Part shown: piece after piece, positions 1 to 9,222 of the stretch
Layout: every line of letters starts with the position of its first letter
Numbering within the stretch: the first letter of the stretch is position 1
Source of the DNA: Isotricha intestinalis
Taxonomy: Eukaryota > Ciliophora > Litostomatea > Vestibuliferida > Isotrichidae
NCBI GenBank assembly: GCA_023807065.1
Contig: JAJJLU010003826.1
Span: 1 to 29,203, forward strand
Direction: 5' to 3'
DNA: 29,203 bases
Made by a program: the position numbers and the translations under genes
The notes under the pieces: model-generated
What the model was told of the DNA's origin: nothing
Seen by the model: the letters and a program-made list of their open reading frames with translations, nothing else
Database searches by the model: none

Positions 1-2
1 AT

Positions 3-224
3 TATTATATTTGTTTTAGATCTAAAGAAATTTCAAAAGTATCTGTTATTGATGATATGGTAGGTTATAATCCAATTTTATATCCAAATAATGAACATCC
101 AGATCACATAGTTGTTATAAAATATGTTCCAAGTGTTGGAGATTCAAAAAGAGCATTAGATGAATATGATTCAGACATTTTTTATGAAGGTAAAAATATT
201 ATTTCTGCTTCCTCTGCTACGTAA
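3..224 (+). pseudogene. INO1: Inositol-3-phosphate synthase fragment, truncated
   Basis: The frame is open from the window edge to TAA at 222-224. It encodes an internal piece of eukaryotic myo-inositol-1-phosphate synthase, the NAD-dependent enzyme that turns glucose-6-phosphate into inositol-3-phosphate for phosphoinositide synthesis. Hallmarks are IDDMV, then [24 protein letters not shown] and FYEGKN, in family order. After KNII the expected histidine-asparagine-threonine-cysteine stretch is missing and a stop comes within a few codons. Roughly the last 150 residues of a protein of about 510 are therefore absent. The break coincides with the start of antisense bacterial DnaJ sequence, so I infer that an insertion or rearrangement truncated the gene. 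The N-terminal part lies outside the window. A downstream intron is conceivable, but the bacterial sequence begins immediately. Confidence 0.8.
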
Positions 225-790
225 AGTTTGGCAAGTTTTTTCTATAGGTATAAATCCTTGTTGATATCTAAGCCTTCCACCTCCTCCACATTAGGACATG
301 CAATTTGAGGTTGATTATTTTGATGTCCTCGTCGGTTACATTTATCACATATAATTAATGTGTTAAATTTTATAGATTTCTTATTGCCTGTAAAAGCTTC
401 TTCTAATGTTATTGTTAAATCATAACGAATATCAGATCCATTGTTTGACTTTGTTTGTTGTCTTTCTGAATTTCCGTATGCTTGTCCCAATATTTCTTCA
501 AAAATATAAAAAAAACTAGAAAATCATCCTGAAAATCCAAATCCATCTGAAAATTGTGAATTACCATCTGTTAAGCCGAAATGAACATAGGAGGTTCTTT
601 TTTTATCATCTTTGAGAATAACTAAGCTTCATTTATTTCTTTAAATTTTTCTTCTTCTGCTTTATTACCTGGATTTTTATCAGGATGGTACTTTAATGCT
701 AATTTGATATAAGCTTTTCTAATTTCTTCTGCTGAACTATCATGAAACACTCCTAATATAGCGTAATAACTTTTGGCGGTATTTATATTA
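205..790 (-). pseudogene. dnaJ: Bacterial DnaJ (Hsp40) relic
   Basis: Read on the minus strand, the first block (about 790-622) is a J domain: [28 protein letters not shown] including the HPD motif, then [10 protein letters not shown]. It meets TAG at the position of the conserved tyrosine, and homology resumes with a KDDKKR stretch. A Gly/Phe-rich linker follows (about 560-500) with another in-frame stop, then the start of the substrate-binding domain (RYDLTITLEEAFTG). Next come the zinc-binding cysteines CDKC and ACP. One missing base near 290 shifts the frame; the other frame restores CGGGGR, RYQQGFIPIEK and TCQ. Homology fades near 205-215. DnaJ is the Hsp70 (DnaK) co-chaperone. The bacterial type I layout and wording resemble alphaproteobacteria, probably Rickettsiales. 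About half of the protein remains and it cannot be functional. Confidence 0.88.
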
Positions 791-889
791 AATATAATTT
801 CTATTATCAAATTGATTCTAACATAAAGTAAACAATTTATTAAGTCTAATTTATGATTTTATATAGTTAAAGTTATAATATAACTTTCT

Positions 890-2540
890 TTAAAATGCTT
901 GACTAATACTAATATATAAATGAAATAAAGAATCTACATATTAACCATTAGTATCCTTGTCTCTCTTAGCAGGAAATCTAAATCAAGACGAATAGACCCA
1001 ATAGGAGTATAATATCTAAATCCAAATCCCCAACCTCTCATGAAATTTTCAGAACTATATTTATCAAAAACTTTACCTGTTTCTAAAAAAACTATGTATC
1101 CAAATTATCTGTAATTTTGAACCTTATTTCTGAGCCAAATTCATTTACTGATCTTCCGCCAATTGGAATTTTCTATCAATAGAAGAAAGTGCCTCCATAT
1201 CCTCTTAATGAATCTGCGCCTCCAGAAAAATATAATTTATCTCTCATTATTTTTATTGATTTATTACTTATAATAGTTCCATATTTACTATAAAGAGCTA
1301 AAATAGTATTTTTATTAAGTGAAAACATCTTAATCTAAATATGTTGATAATTTCCCTGTAAAAGTAATATATGGAGTATTGTATGAAATTAATAAGCTGT
1401 CAAATTTTATTCCTTTATGAAGATCTATGCTATTTTCTGTCGAGTCTATTTTTAATCCTATAACTCTATAAGAATTAACATAATGAGATTCTTTTTCGTC
1501 TGTTATTTTGTCTAATGTTTTAGGTCTATCAAAACTTCCTCCAATTCCTACTTCAAATTAATTCCTTATTTTTTGTCACAACATGCTTTCTGCTCCAAAT
1601 TTAATTGTCATATAAGATTCAGTGTTTTCTTTTGATACAAATAATTTCGAATATAAATGTTGATTTAACAAAAATTTCATAATAATTATGATTAATAGTT
1701 AGTTTTTTATCAGTTTTTGATAAATTCCCTATAACATAAAATGTAGATCCTTTTCCATCAATATTATAATGAGTCCATCCAGCAGTTAAAATAAATAAAT
1801 CAGAAGAGCTGAATTTTATTCCAGCTTCTCCACTTCTTAATAGTGCCTCTTCTAGAAATATAGTAATATCAACCCAATCTGTATCTATATCAGCATTTAT
1901 AGGATCTCTCAAAGTTATATCTATACCGGAAAATAAATTATATTTTACTAGACTTTCTTTAAAATTTTAATTTTATTTATATTGTAATAATATCCTTTTT
2001 GCCATCTAATTTCTAAACATTGATTCAAGTAATTTTGGATCTTTTTCTGTTTTTATTTTTTTATTGTATTTAGTATTTTAATTTTTTTTATTTAAAGTAA
2101 TATAATATGTAACGTTAATTATTTTATTTTTTTATCAAGACTAACATTAGGAATATCAATGAAAACAAAGGCAAATCCATAACTTTTATAAAAATCCTTT
2201 AACTTATTTTCTCCATATGATAACTTTTTTGTAGTAATTTCACTTGTTAAATTTATATAGCATTTATAATTTCCTACATATTTATAATTAACGTTTTTTA
2301 ATTTATATCTTTTATTAAGATTAAATATCTTAATAGTTTTGGAATTAATAGGCTCTACTTCCGCATCAAAGTAACCAAATGAATATAGTATCCTATAAAT
2401 TCCTTTTTTATTGTACTCTATCCAAAAAGAGTATTCTGTATTTGAAGGAGTTTCTAGTTTAGTATTTATTTGTTCTTTAATTGCCTTTAAAATAAATTTT
2501 TCATTAAAACTTTTAGAAATAATATAAGGTATATTCTCAT
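890..2540 (-). pseudogene. tamA: Bacterial outer-membrane Omp85 protein TamA, decayed
   Basis: Minus-strand homology runs through several frames. Near 2350-2480 lie POTRA-like segments (LYSFGYFDAEVEP, then a KRYKL block, then YGENKLKDFYKSYGFAFV near 2170-2230). At about 1912-1740 comes the linker into the barrel (LRSGEAGIKFSSSDLF, AGWTHYNIDGKGS), which is the TamA rather than BamA wording. Further blocks follow: SKLFVSKENTE in another frame (about 1660-1620), SLRGYGG (about 1210-1190), PIGGRSVNEF, VFLETGKVFDKY, and WGFGFRYYTPIGSIRLDLDF (about 1030-975). The end is LYISISQAF plus TAA at 890-892, the classic phenylalanine-ending barrel terminus. Frameshifts and stops (for example a TGA-TAG pair near 1180) show that it is dead. 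TamA is an outer-membrane assembly protein of Gram-negative bacteria and has no native place in this host chromosome. Confidence 0.85.
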
Positions 2541-2589
2541 TAAAATTTTTTGAAACATTTTGAAAGTTTGATTGAAAATTATTAAAAGT

Positions 2590-3421
2590 GTTATTTTATT
2601 AAACAATTATTCTTTTTCATTATTTTATTATCTTCAACATAAACTTGTTGGGCCCTTCTTATTATATTTGATAAAATTAAATCATCTTCTTCTTCTGAAT
2701 TTAGTTTATTATGTTCCAAATTATTTAATAAGATTTCTTTTTTTTCATTATTTATATTATTGTTTTTACTTTCAATATCAATAACTTCATTATTATAACA
2801 ATCTTTTGATAAATATAATTTGTTCTTATTTTTTTATAAAATAAATTATCAAAAGATTTCATTTGTAAATTGTTACATTTACTAATATCATGTTCTAAAG
2901 GCTCAATTTGAATTTGATTTTTATTTCTTGAAGATAATTTATTATTATAATTAATTATTATTCATCAAATTATTATTATATTCTCCTTTAAAATTTTCAA
3001 TTTCATTATCATTTTCATTTCTACTATCTTCATCTAAATTAAAAGCATCAATTATATTATCTGCTATTTCACTTATATTATCTTCATCTTTATAATTTGA
3101 AGTTAATTTCATTCTTAAATTATCATATTGATTATCATAATCTGAGTTTGAATTTAAGTATTTATTTTGTAAATCCTTTAAATTGTATAAATTTGGATCT
3201 AAAAAATATTTAAACTTTTCTATTTTATAGTCTATAAATTTTATGTCAAGTTTTGTTTCAAAGTATTTTATATTTGAAATATTATTTAATGATGATTTTT
3301 TTAAATACTTTTTATTTCTTTCAGTTTCATTAGGAGGATTTTCTCTCATTAAATTATTTGGATTTGTTGTCATACTATTTGTTCTATTATATAAATAATT
3401 ATTTGGATTATTGGTATTCAT
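2590..3421 (-). pseudogene. Asparagine-rich host-type protein, frameshifted
   Basis: The best start is ATG at 3421-3419, giving about 156 residues to TAA at 2951-2953. The composition (Asn, Lys, Asp, Glu) matches the neighbouring host genes. The same type of sequence then continues on the same strand in shifted frames. One block encodes KLSSRNKNQIQIEP (about 2944-2830). After an A-run near 2830 another encodes EEEDDLILSNIIRRAQQVY and ends near 2605. The two frame changes fall in an AAT repeat and an A-homopolymer, so either decay or assembly error could cause them. No domain is recognised. The gene abuts the bacterial TamA relic and may have been disrupted by its arrival. It diverges from the dehydrogenase gene across about 255 bases. 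Confidence 0.5.
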
Positions 3422-3676
3422 ATTTTTCAAATATTATTTATTTTATTACTATTATTAAAAAATAATATATTTTTCATTTTAACATATAAATTTAATAATT
3501 TTTCCATTTTTCCTTATTTTTTATTTTTATATGTTATGTAAATATTATTTTTAATAAATTAAAAAGAATATTATTTAGTTGACAGATCATAATAAGATAT
3601 AATAAACATTTAAAAAAATATTAATTAAATAATATTAATATGAATAAATAATCTAGATATATAATATTAGTTAAAA

Positions 3677-4696
3677 ATGAATTATGTGATAATAGCAATA
3701 ATATTAATAATTTTATATTTCCTAAGAAAATATATAAAAGGAGGAGTAAATACAAAAACACATGATTTAAAAGACAAATTTATTATAGTAACAGGAGCTT
3801 CTTCAGGAATAGGGAGATATTCTGCAATTCATTTAGTTAAATCAAATGCAAAAGTAATATTTGCTTGTAGAACTGAAGAAAAAGCGAAAAAAGCTTTAGA
3901 AGAAATTCCATTAAATTTAAGAAAAAACGCAGAATATATATATTTAGATTTATGTAGTTTTGATAGTATAATTAAATTTTCAAATTTAATTAAAGAAAAA
4001 TATCCAAAAATTGATATTTTAATGAATAATGCAGGAGCACAACCAAGAAATTATATATTCACAAAAGATAAATATGAAAGTTATATTGAAGGTAATTATA
4101 TTGGACCTTTTCTTTTATCAATTTTATTAATTCCTCATATGAATATTCAAGGAAGAATTATTAATCTTTCTAGTATTGGACATAAATTTGCTAATTTTGA
4201 TAAAAATATTATTTCCTTTTTAGATAATCCTGATGAACTTAAAAAAAAATATTTTACTGGAAAATACACTGATTCTTTAAATTTATATTGTATCACCAAA
4301 GTTTTTTTAATGTATTTTACAGATTATTTGAAAAATGTATTTGAAAAGAAGAATATGGATTTAAAAATAGTTTCATTACATCCTGGTTCTGTAAATACTG
4401 ATTTTGTAAGATTTATAGAAGATTATTTTATATTAAATATATTATTTAAAATATTTTATCCTTTACTTGTGTATCTTACAAAAACTATTGAAGATGGTGC
4501 CCAAACTCAATTGTATTTATCTTATTTAGATTATAATGAATTAATTAGTGGAGCTTATTATTCTGATTGTAAATTAGATAATATTGCTAAAATTGCCAAA
4601 GATGAAGAATTAAAAAATCTTATTATTGATTGGACTATTAAAGGATTAAAAGAAAGATTACCTGATAATAATTTAATTCAAGAATTAAGTATTTGA
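3677..4696 (+). CDS. Membrane-anchored short-chain dehydrogenase/reductase
   Basis: The 339-residue protein starts with a hydrophobic helix (residues 2-17) followed by basic residues, which suggests an ER or other membrane anchor with the enzyme facing the cytosol. The classical SDR fold follows. The cofactor motif TGASSGIG is at 39-46 and ACRTEEKA at 63-70; an arginine after the second strand favours NADP(H). The aspartate-leucine pair is at 91-92, NNAG at 117-120, catalytic serine in NLSS at 165-166, and catalytic YCITK with Tyr204 and Lys208. SLHPGSVNTDF follows. The arrangement matches the retinol dehydrogenase/WWOX-like SDR subfamily of about 300-340 residues. The natural substrate cannot be read from sequence; a lipid or retinoid-like alcohol or ketone is usual for relatives. 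The frame is intact and the start ATG has an A-rich context. Confidence 0.92.
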   Translation: MNYVIIAIILIILYFLRKYIKGGVNTKTHDLKDKFIIVTGASSGIGRYSAIHLVKSNAKVIFACRTEEKAKKALEEIPLNLRKNAEYIYLDLCSFDSIIKFSNLIKEKYPKIDILMNNAGAQPRNYIFTKDKYESYIEGNYIGPFLLSILLIPHMNIQGRIINLSSIGHKFANFDKNIISFLDNPDELKKKYFTGKYTDSLNLYCITKVFLMYFTDYLKNVFEKKNMDLKIVSLHPGSVNTDFVRFIEDYFILNILFKIFYPLLVYLTKTIEDGAQTQLYLSYLDYNELISGAYYSDCKLDNIAKIAKDEELKNLIIDWTIKGLKERLPDNNLIQELSI

Positions 4697-4948
4697 AAAG
4701 ATAATTTTATTGATTATTATTTTTATTTAAATAGGAAAAAAAACATATTTTATTTTAATATTTAATCTTTTTTATTTTCTTTTATTCATAATAGTTTTTT
4801 TATATATTTTTCACTTATTTGATTGATTTTTTTCTTATTTTTTAAGAAGCTATGATTTGATTTAAGCAAATATTTTTTATATTTTTTGTTATTAATCAAT
4901 TAATTTATATTTTTATTTATTATACATATTAAATTTAAATTTTATAAT

Positions 4949-6619
4949 TTATATAGATTTTACATCATTATAATCTAATATTCTTTTTAAATCATAATTT
5001 AGATTAGTATTTTGATTTAATTTTAATAAGTTATTTTCAAAAATAACCTTTTTTTCAGTATTATTACAATTTAATAATTCAATCGGATTATTAAGTTTAT
5101 TATTAGAATTTACACTTCTCACACTTATTTGTGTTTTAGGCATTAATTTAATTTTTGAAGTATTAGATTTAGTTTTTAAATGTAAAAGACTTAAATTGTC
5201 AATATTAATATATTTTTTAGTAGGATTCCAATATTCACAAATTTTATGATTTACTAATATAAATTTGATTTTTTCAATATCAAAAATATGTTTTATAAAT
5301 TCTTTAAAATCTATATTTTTCATTAATTCTTTTTGAACATGAGTGTATTCTCTTTTAAAATATTGATTTTTTTTTTTACAAAATCTTAAATTGTTTAAAT
5401 TAAGCTTATAAAGAAAAACTGAATATTTATCTCCTTTGAAAATTGCTGAATTTTCCACATTTCCTTGAATATTACCATCTAAATATAAATTATCATTACT
5501 AATAAAAGATTTACTTTTAATTAATGGATTCTTATATGAATTTCCTCTATTATTATTCAAATAATTAACATTTGATTTTTTAATTTGTTTAAAACCATAA
5601 ATTGTTGATTCATTAAATTTATTTTTATTATCACATATTTTATATAATTTAAAAGCAGAATTTTTTAAAATATGTTTTTTATAAGAAAAAAATTTAAAAA
5701 TTGAATTTGTGATTTTATATTCATTAATCTTATTTTGATAAGAAGAAAGAATAACATAAAAACAAAGAGAAAAGAAAATTAAAATTGCAATAATAATCGA
5801 AATTGTTTCTTGTATTTTTTGGTATCTTCTATGAATAATTGTTGAAAGATGAGAAAAAGAAATTTGATATAAAAAAATATTATTATCATTTAAAATATTT
5901 GTTTCTATATAATTATTTCTCATTTTAATATGCTCATTAAAAACATTCTTTTTTTTAAATATTATTCCATTATCATTTTTTAACCCAATTTTTTTAATTT
6001 CTCCTTTTAATATTTTTTGATGATTAAAATCTAAATTTACATTAATTGAATTTGTTATTTTTTGAAATGGAAATGAATAATTATATATATTAATATAATA
6101 ATTAGAATAATTTATCATTAATTTTAAATTTGATGTTAGATTATTTATTTTTTTAATAATTTTTATTTCAATTGGAAAAAAATCTTCATTTAAATAAAAA
6201 GATTTATCATTATATATACAATAATTAAAAAATGAATTCTTGTTAAAATTACAAGAATTATTTTTTTCAATAATAAAATACTTTTTTATATTATCATTAA
6301 CTTCAATATCTAAAATAGATTCAACATCAATGATTTCTTCATTTAAATAAAAAGAAAAAAAAAATAATAAACTAGATTTTTCAATAAATAATTTATTAGA
6401 AGATAAATGAAAAGGAATTATTTCTTTAAATGTTAAAGGTCTATAATCAAAAAATTCATTTTTAAAAAAAAAAATTGATAAAAATATTCCAAAACAATTA
6501 AAAAAAAGTGAAAAATAAATTCCACTTTTATTATGAAATTTATACTTACCATCAAATAAAAAATTAAAATTTTTACTATAAATATCTTGAAATTCAAGAA
6601 AAATTTGAATATATTTCAT
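4949..6619 (-). CDS. Two-helix membrane protein, ciliate-type
   Basis: The 556-residue protein has two clear membrane helices, at about residues 34-52 and 272-293. Between them is a region of about 220 residues with three cysteines (41, 123, 134), two of them in the loop and able to form a disulfide. This region would be lumenal or extracellular if both termini are cytosolic. The second helix is preceded by HRRYQKIQ. That layout (short N-terminus, helix after a glycine, long loop, RYQKI motif, second helix, then a basic charged tail) resembles a family of uncharacterised transmembrane proteins that I associate with ciliates. This is recognition by style rather than a named domain. The C-terminal 260 residues are polar, Lys/Asn-rich and probably disordered in part. 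It lies 65 bases downstream of the B-box/WD40 gene on the same strand. Function unknown. Confidence 0.82.
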   Translation of the reverse strand: MKYIQIFLEFQDIYSKNFNFLFDGKYKFHNKSGIYFSLFFNCFGIFLSIFFFKNEFFDYRPLTFKEIIPFHLSSNKLFIEKSSLLFFFSFYLNEEIIDVESILDIEVNDNIKKYFIIEKNNSCNFNKNSFFNYCIYNDKSFYLNEDFFPIEIKIIKKINNLTSNLKLMINYSNYYINIYNYSFPFQKITNSINVNLDFNHQKILKGEIKKIGLKNDNGIIFKKKNVFNEHIKMRNNYIETNILNDNNIFLYQISFSHLSTIIHRRYQKIQETISIIIAILIFFSLCFYVILSSYQNKINEYKITNSIFKFFSYKKHILKNSAFKLYKICDNKNKFNESTIYGFKQIKKSNVNYLNNNRGNSYKNPLIKSKSFISNDNLYLDGNIQGNVENSAIFKGDKYSVFLYKLNLNNLRFCKKKNQYFKREYTHVQKELMKNIDFKEFIKHIFDIEKIKFILVNHKICEYWNPTKKYINIDNLSLLHLKTKSNTSKIKLMPKTQISVRSVNSNNKLNNPIELLNCNNTEKKVIFENNLLKLNQNTNLNYDLKRILDYNDVKSI

Positions 6620-6684
6620 TCTTTTATTTATTTGAAAATTAATATATTTCTTTACTTTTAATTTATTTAAAAAAATAAAATATT

Positions 6685-8307
6685 TTATTTATTTTTCCAA
6701 AATTCAACATGACAATTTCTATAACAAGCACAAATAATTCCATTTGAGAATTCATTAATAAATAATATAATATTATCATTTTGAAAATAATCATCATATT
6801 CATCAACAAAATCATAATCAAAAAGTTTAATATTCATTAATTTTTCAAAAGAAATTAAAGAAAATTGTTCTACTTTATCTATTTCAGCACAAATTAATGT
6901 TCCATCTTTTAAAACTTTAATCGAACATGAATTTGAATTACATTTTATTTTTGTAATTATTTCATATGTTTTTAAACTTATTATATACATAAAATTATAT
7001 GATATTATTCCTATTGTTTCTTTATTTATTAATTGGAAATTTTGAGAATTTGAAATATATACATTTATATTATATACTTTTTTTTCATTTAAATATAATG
7101 TTTCATTCTTTTCTATCAATTCATATATTATTATATTTTTTTGATTTATTTTCAAAAATAAATTTTCATTTATTTTTTCTATTTTCAATGAATTTAATGT
7201 TTCAAATGAAGTTTTATAAATATATTTATTTTCATCATTTCTCTTAAAAATTTTTAATGATTTGAATAAACATGATAATAAATATAATTCATTTTTTAAT
7301 GTAATAGAATTTAAAACATTATCTTCAAAATCATCTATTATTTGTAAAATATTTAAATTATTTTCATTCACTTGAAAAATTTTTACAGATTTATCTTTTG
7401 AAGAACTAATAAAATTTCCATTAGAAACTTTTATTAAAGAAATTCCTGAATTATGTATTTTTTCAGTAAATATTACATTAAAATTTTCATTATATATTTT
7501 AATATATCCATCATTACTTGAAGAAATATATTTATTTAATTGATTTAATTCTAAAAATGAATTAATAGCTGTGTGATAACCTGATGAATGAATAGTTTTA
7601 AAATTTGGAAATTCAATTATTGTTGGTTTAAGGAAAAAATTATTATTTAGATAATTATACAAATCTTTTATATTCATATTTGCATAAATTGAATAATAAA
7701 ATTCATTTGAAGATGGAAGTTTTAATAAATTATATATTATTGGATATGATATATTATTTTTTTCTTTATATAATTTATATGTATTATATATTATTTTTAC
7801 TATTTCAAATAGTTTATCATTTATTTCTTTGTTTATTTCAAAATTCTTTTTTATTGTTTTTATTCTGTTTTCTAGTTCAGTTAAAATTTTATTTTTTGCT
7901 TCTTCAGATTTTTTAATAAAATTATTGTATGCAATAGTTAATTTATTCATTTTTCCATTTTCAATATTATCTTTAATTAAATTATTCCATAATTCTAATT
8001 TATGGTTTTTGTTTTTACATTCTTCTACATAACAATCTTCACATATTTCTTTTTCACAATCATAACATATACTATAAATTTCTTTATTATGAATTAAACA
8101 TTTTTGATTTTCTTTTAATTTATTTAATTCTTTATTATACTTTTTAAACATTTGCTCGTGATAGTTGTTTCTTATAATTTTCTTTCCACAATTACACTTA
8201 CAAAAAATTTTTAAATCATTATTTTCAGGGATTAAACCATATAAAGGAATATTATTACATTTTATGCACTCTTTTAATATTTTATTTTTTATATCAAATT
8301 CTTCCAT
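6685..8307 (-). CDS. B-box zinc finger, coiled-coil, WD40-like protein
   Basis: The 540-residue protein opens with a cysteine pair at 14 and 17 and a CKCNC cluster at 36-40, which probably bind zinc. A B-box-type finger follows: C70 and H73, then C81 and C84, C89 and C92, then C97 and H102. A charged helical segment at about 125-185 is probably a coiled coil. From about residue 240 there are degenerate WD40-type repeats (such as SSSNDGYIKIY and SSSKDKSVKIF), probably one beta-propeller up to the end. This B-box/coil/propeller order is TRIM-like but lacks a recognisable RING with ligase spacing, although the first cysteines could be a divergent one. A scaffold or ubiquitin-related role is inference only. 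Its start is 92 bases from the divergent bZIP start, so the two genes probably share a promoter region. Confidence 0.82.
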   Translation of the reverse strand: MEEFDIKNKILKECIKCNNIPLYGLIPENNDLKIFCKCNCGKKIIRNNYHEQMFKKYNKELNKLKENQKCLIHNKEIYSICYDCEKEICEDCYVEECKNKNHKLELWNNLIKDNIENGKMNKLTIAYNNFIKKSEEAKNKILTELENRIKTIKKNFEINKEINDKLFEIVKIIYNTYKLYKEKNNISYPIIYNLLKLPSSNEFYYSIYANMNIKDLYNYLNNNFFLKPTIIEFPNFKTIHSSGYHTAINSFLELNQLNKYISSSNDGYIKIYNENFNVIFTEKIHNSGISLIKVSNGNFISSSKDKSVKIFQVNENNLNILQIIDDFEDNVLNSITLKNELYLLSCLFKSLKIFKRNDENKYIYKTSFETLNSLKIEKINENLFLKINQKNIIIYELIEKNETLYLNEKKVYNINVYISNSQNFQLINKETIGIISYNFMYIISLKTYEIITKIKCNSNSCSIKVLKDGTLICAEIDKVEQFSLISFEKLMNIKLFDYDFVDEYDDYFQNDNIILFINEFSNGIICACYRNCHVEFWKNK

Positions 8308-8399
8308 TTGATAATTTAAAAAAATTTACTAATCTCAAATGATAAAAAATAAATAAATTAAACAAAATATTTTAAAAAAAAATAAAAATAATAAAAATA

Positions 8400-8825
8400 A
8401 TGGATACATTTGAAATATATGATTTATTTTTCAAACAAAAAAATGATATTTCAATAAATATAAATGAAGATTTATCCGAAATATCAGAAAGTGATCTTTC
8501 ATTATTTTTATCACAAACAAATCATTTTTCAAATAAAGAAGACAATGAAAGTTATAAAAATTCTCCAACTCAAGAATTTAAATTTTCCTCAGAATTAAAC
8601 AACGAAAATATTCAAAAAAAAAAAATTAAAAATAGAGAAAGTGCTAAAAGATATAGACAAAGACATAAAATGAAATTTATTTTATTAGAAAAAGAAAATG
8701 AAAGATTGAGAAAAAAAATAAAAACTATTATTGAATATTTAAATATTCAATTATGCTCTTCTTGTAAAAACCTTTTGTTTATTAAAAAAAAGAAAAAAAG
8801 ATTTTTTGTGATAAAAAAAGAATGA
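8400..8825 (+). CDS. Small bZIP transcription factor
   Basis: The 141-residue protein carries a textbook basic region with the invariant Asn78 and Arg86 (NRESAKRYR). At the expected spacing a short zipper follows, with Leu96, Leu103 and Ile110 in heptad positions and LEKENERL in the first turns. The zipper is short, about three heptads. A CSSC motif at 119-122 and a very basic tail rich in lysine come next. The N-terminal 60 residues are acidic and serine-rich and could be an activation region. The protein should bind DNA as a dimer in the nucleus; its target site and pathway cannot be inferred. The gene is divergent from the B-box/WD40 gene 92 bases away. Confidence 0.9.
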   Translation: MDTFEIYDLFFKQKNDISININEDLSEISESDLSLFLSQTNHFSNKEDNESYKNSPTQEFKFSSELNNENIQKKKIKNRESAKRYRQRHKMKFILLEKENERLRKKIKTIIEYLNIQLCSSCKNLLFIKKKKKRFFVIKKE

Positions 8826-9141
8826 AAATTTTTATTTTTCATTTTTTTTGCTTCGAACAGATATAAGATATTTAGACATATTAGAATTGTAAATGAGTTT
8901 TTAATGATGAAATTAATTTATTTGTAAATAATGGATATATTCAATTATAAATATTTATAAATATTACAATCATAAATTTGGATTTTAATTTTTTAAAAAA
9001 ATTTATTTATTCCTTTTAAAGTTTGGTATTTATTTAAAAAAATATCTTTTCTAAAAAATGAAAAAATTTTTTATTTTTTTCTTTAAAATTAATGAATCAA
9101 AAAAATAAGATGAACAATAAATTAATTTAAATTATATATAC
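8826..9141. other. Intergenic stretch, no gene seen
   Basis: About 315 bases of AT-rich sequence between the bZIP stop and the tRNA. It contains T-runs after the bZIP stop, probably its 3' untranslated region. I see no open frame with coding composition and no RNA fold. Confidence 0.6.
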
Positions 9142-9213
9142 GTCTTGCTGGCGCAATGGAAGCGCATCAGACTTCTAATCTGGGGGTTCTGGGTTCGAGT
9201 CCCAGGCAGGATG
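9142..9213 (+). tRNA. tRNA-Arg (anticodon UCU)
   Basis: The 72-nucleotide cloverleaf has a seven-pair acceptor stem (GTCTTGC with GCAGGAT, two wobble pairs) and a D stem GCGC/GCGC. The anticodon stem is TCAGA/TCTGG with the loop CTTCTAA, giving anticodon TCT. A five-base variable region is followed by a T stem CTGGG/CCCAG with the loop TTCGAGT, and the discriminator base is G at 9213. There is no intron and no encoded CCA. It reads AGA, which is the predominant arginine codon in the surrounding genes. The internal A and B box promoter elements fall in the D and T arms as usual for RNA polymerase III. Its GC content stands out sharply from its surroundings. Confidence 0.96.
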
Positions 9214-9222
9214 TTAGAAAAA

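Noticed and set aside
6999..8032. Several plus-strand hydrophobic frames of 60-80 codons.
   Set aside because: They lie antisense inside the B-box/WD40 gene and are T-rich mirror images of lysine/asparagine codons.
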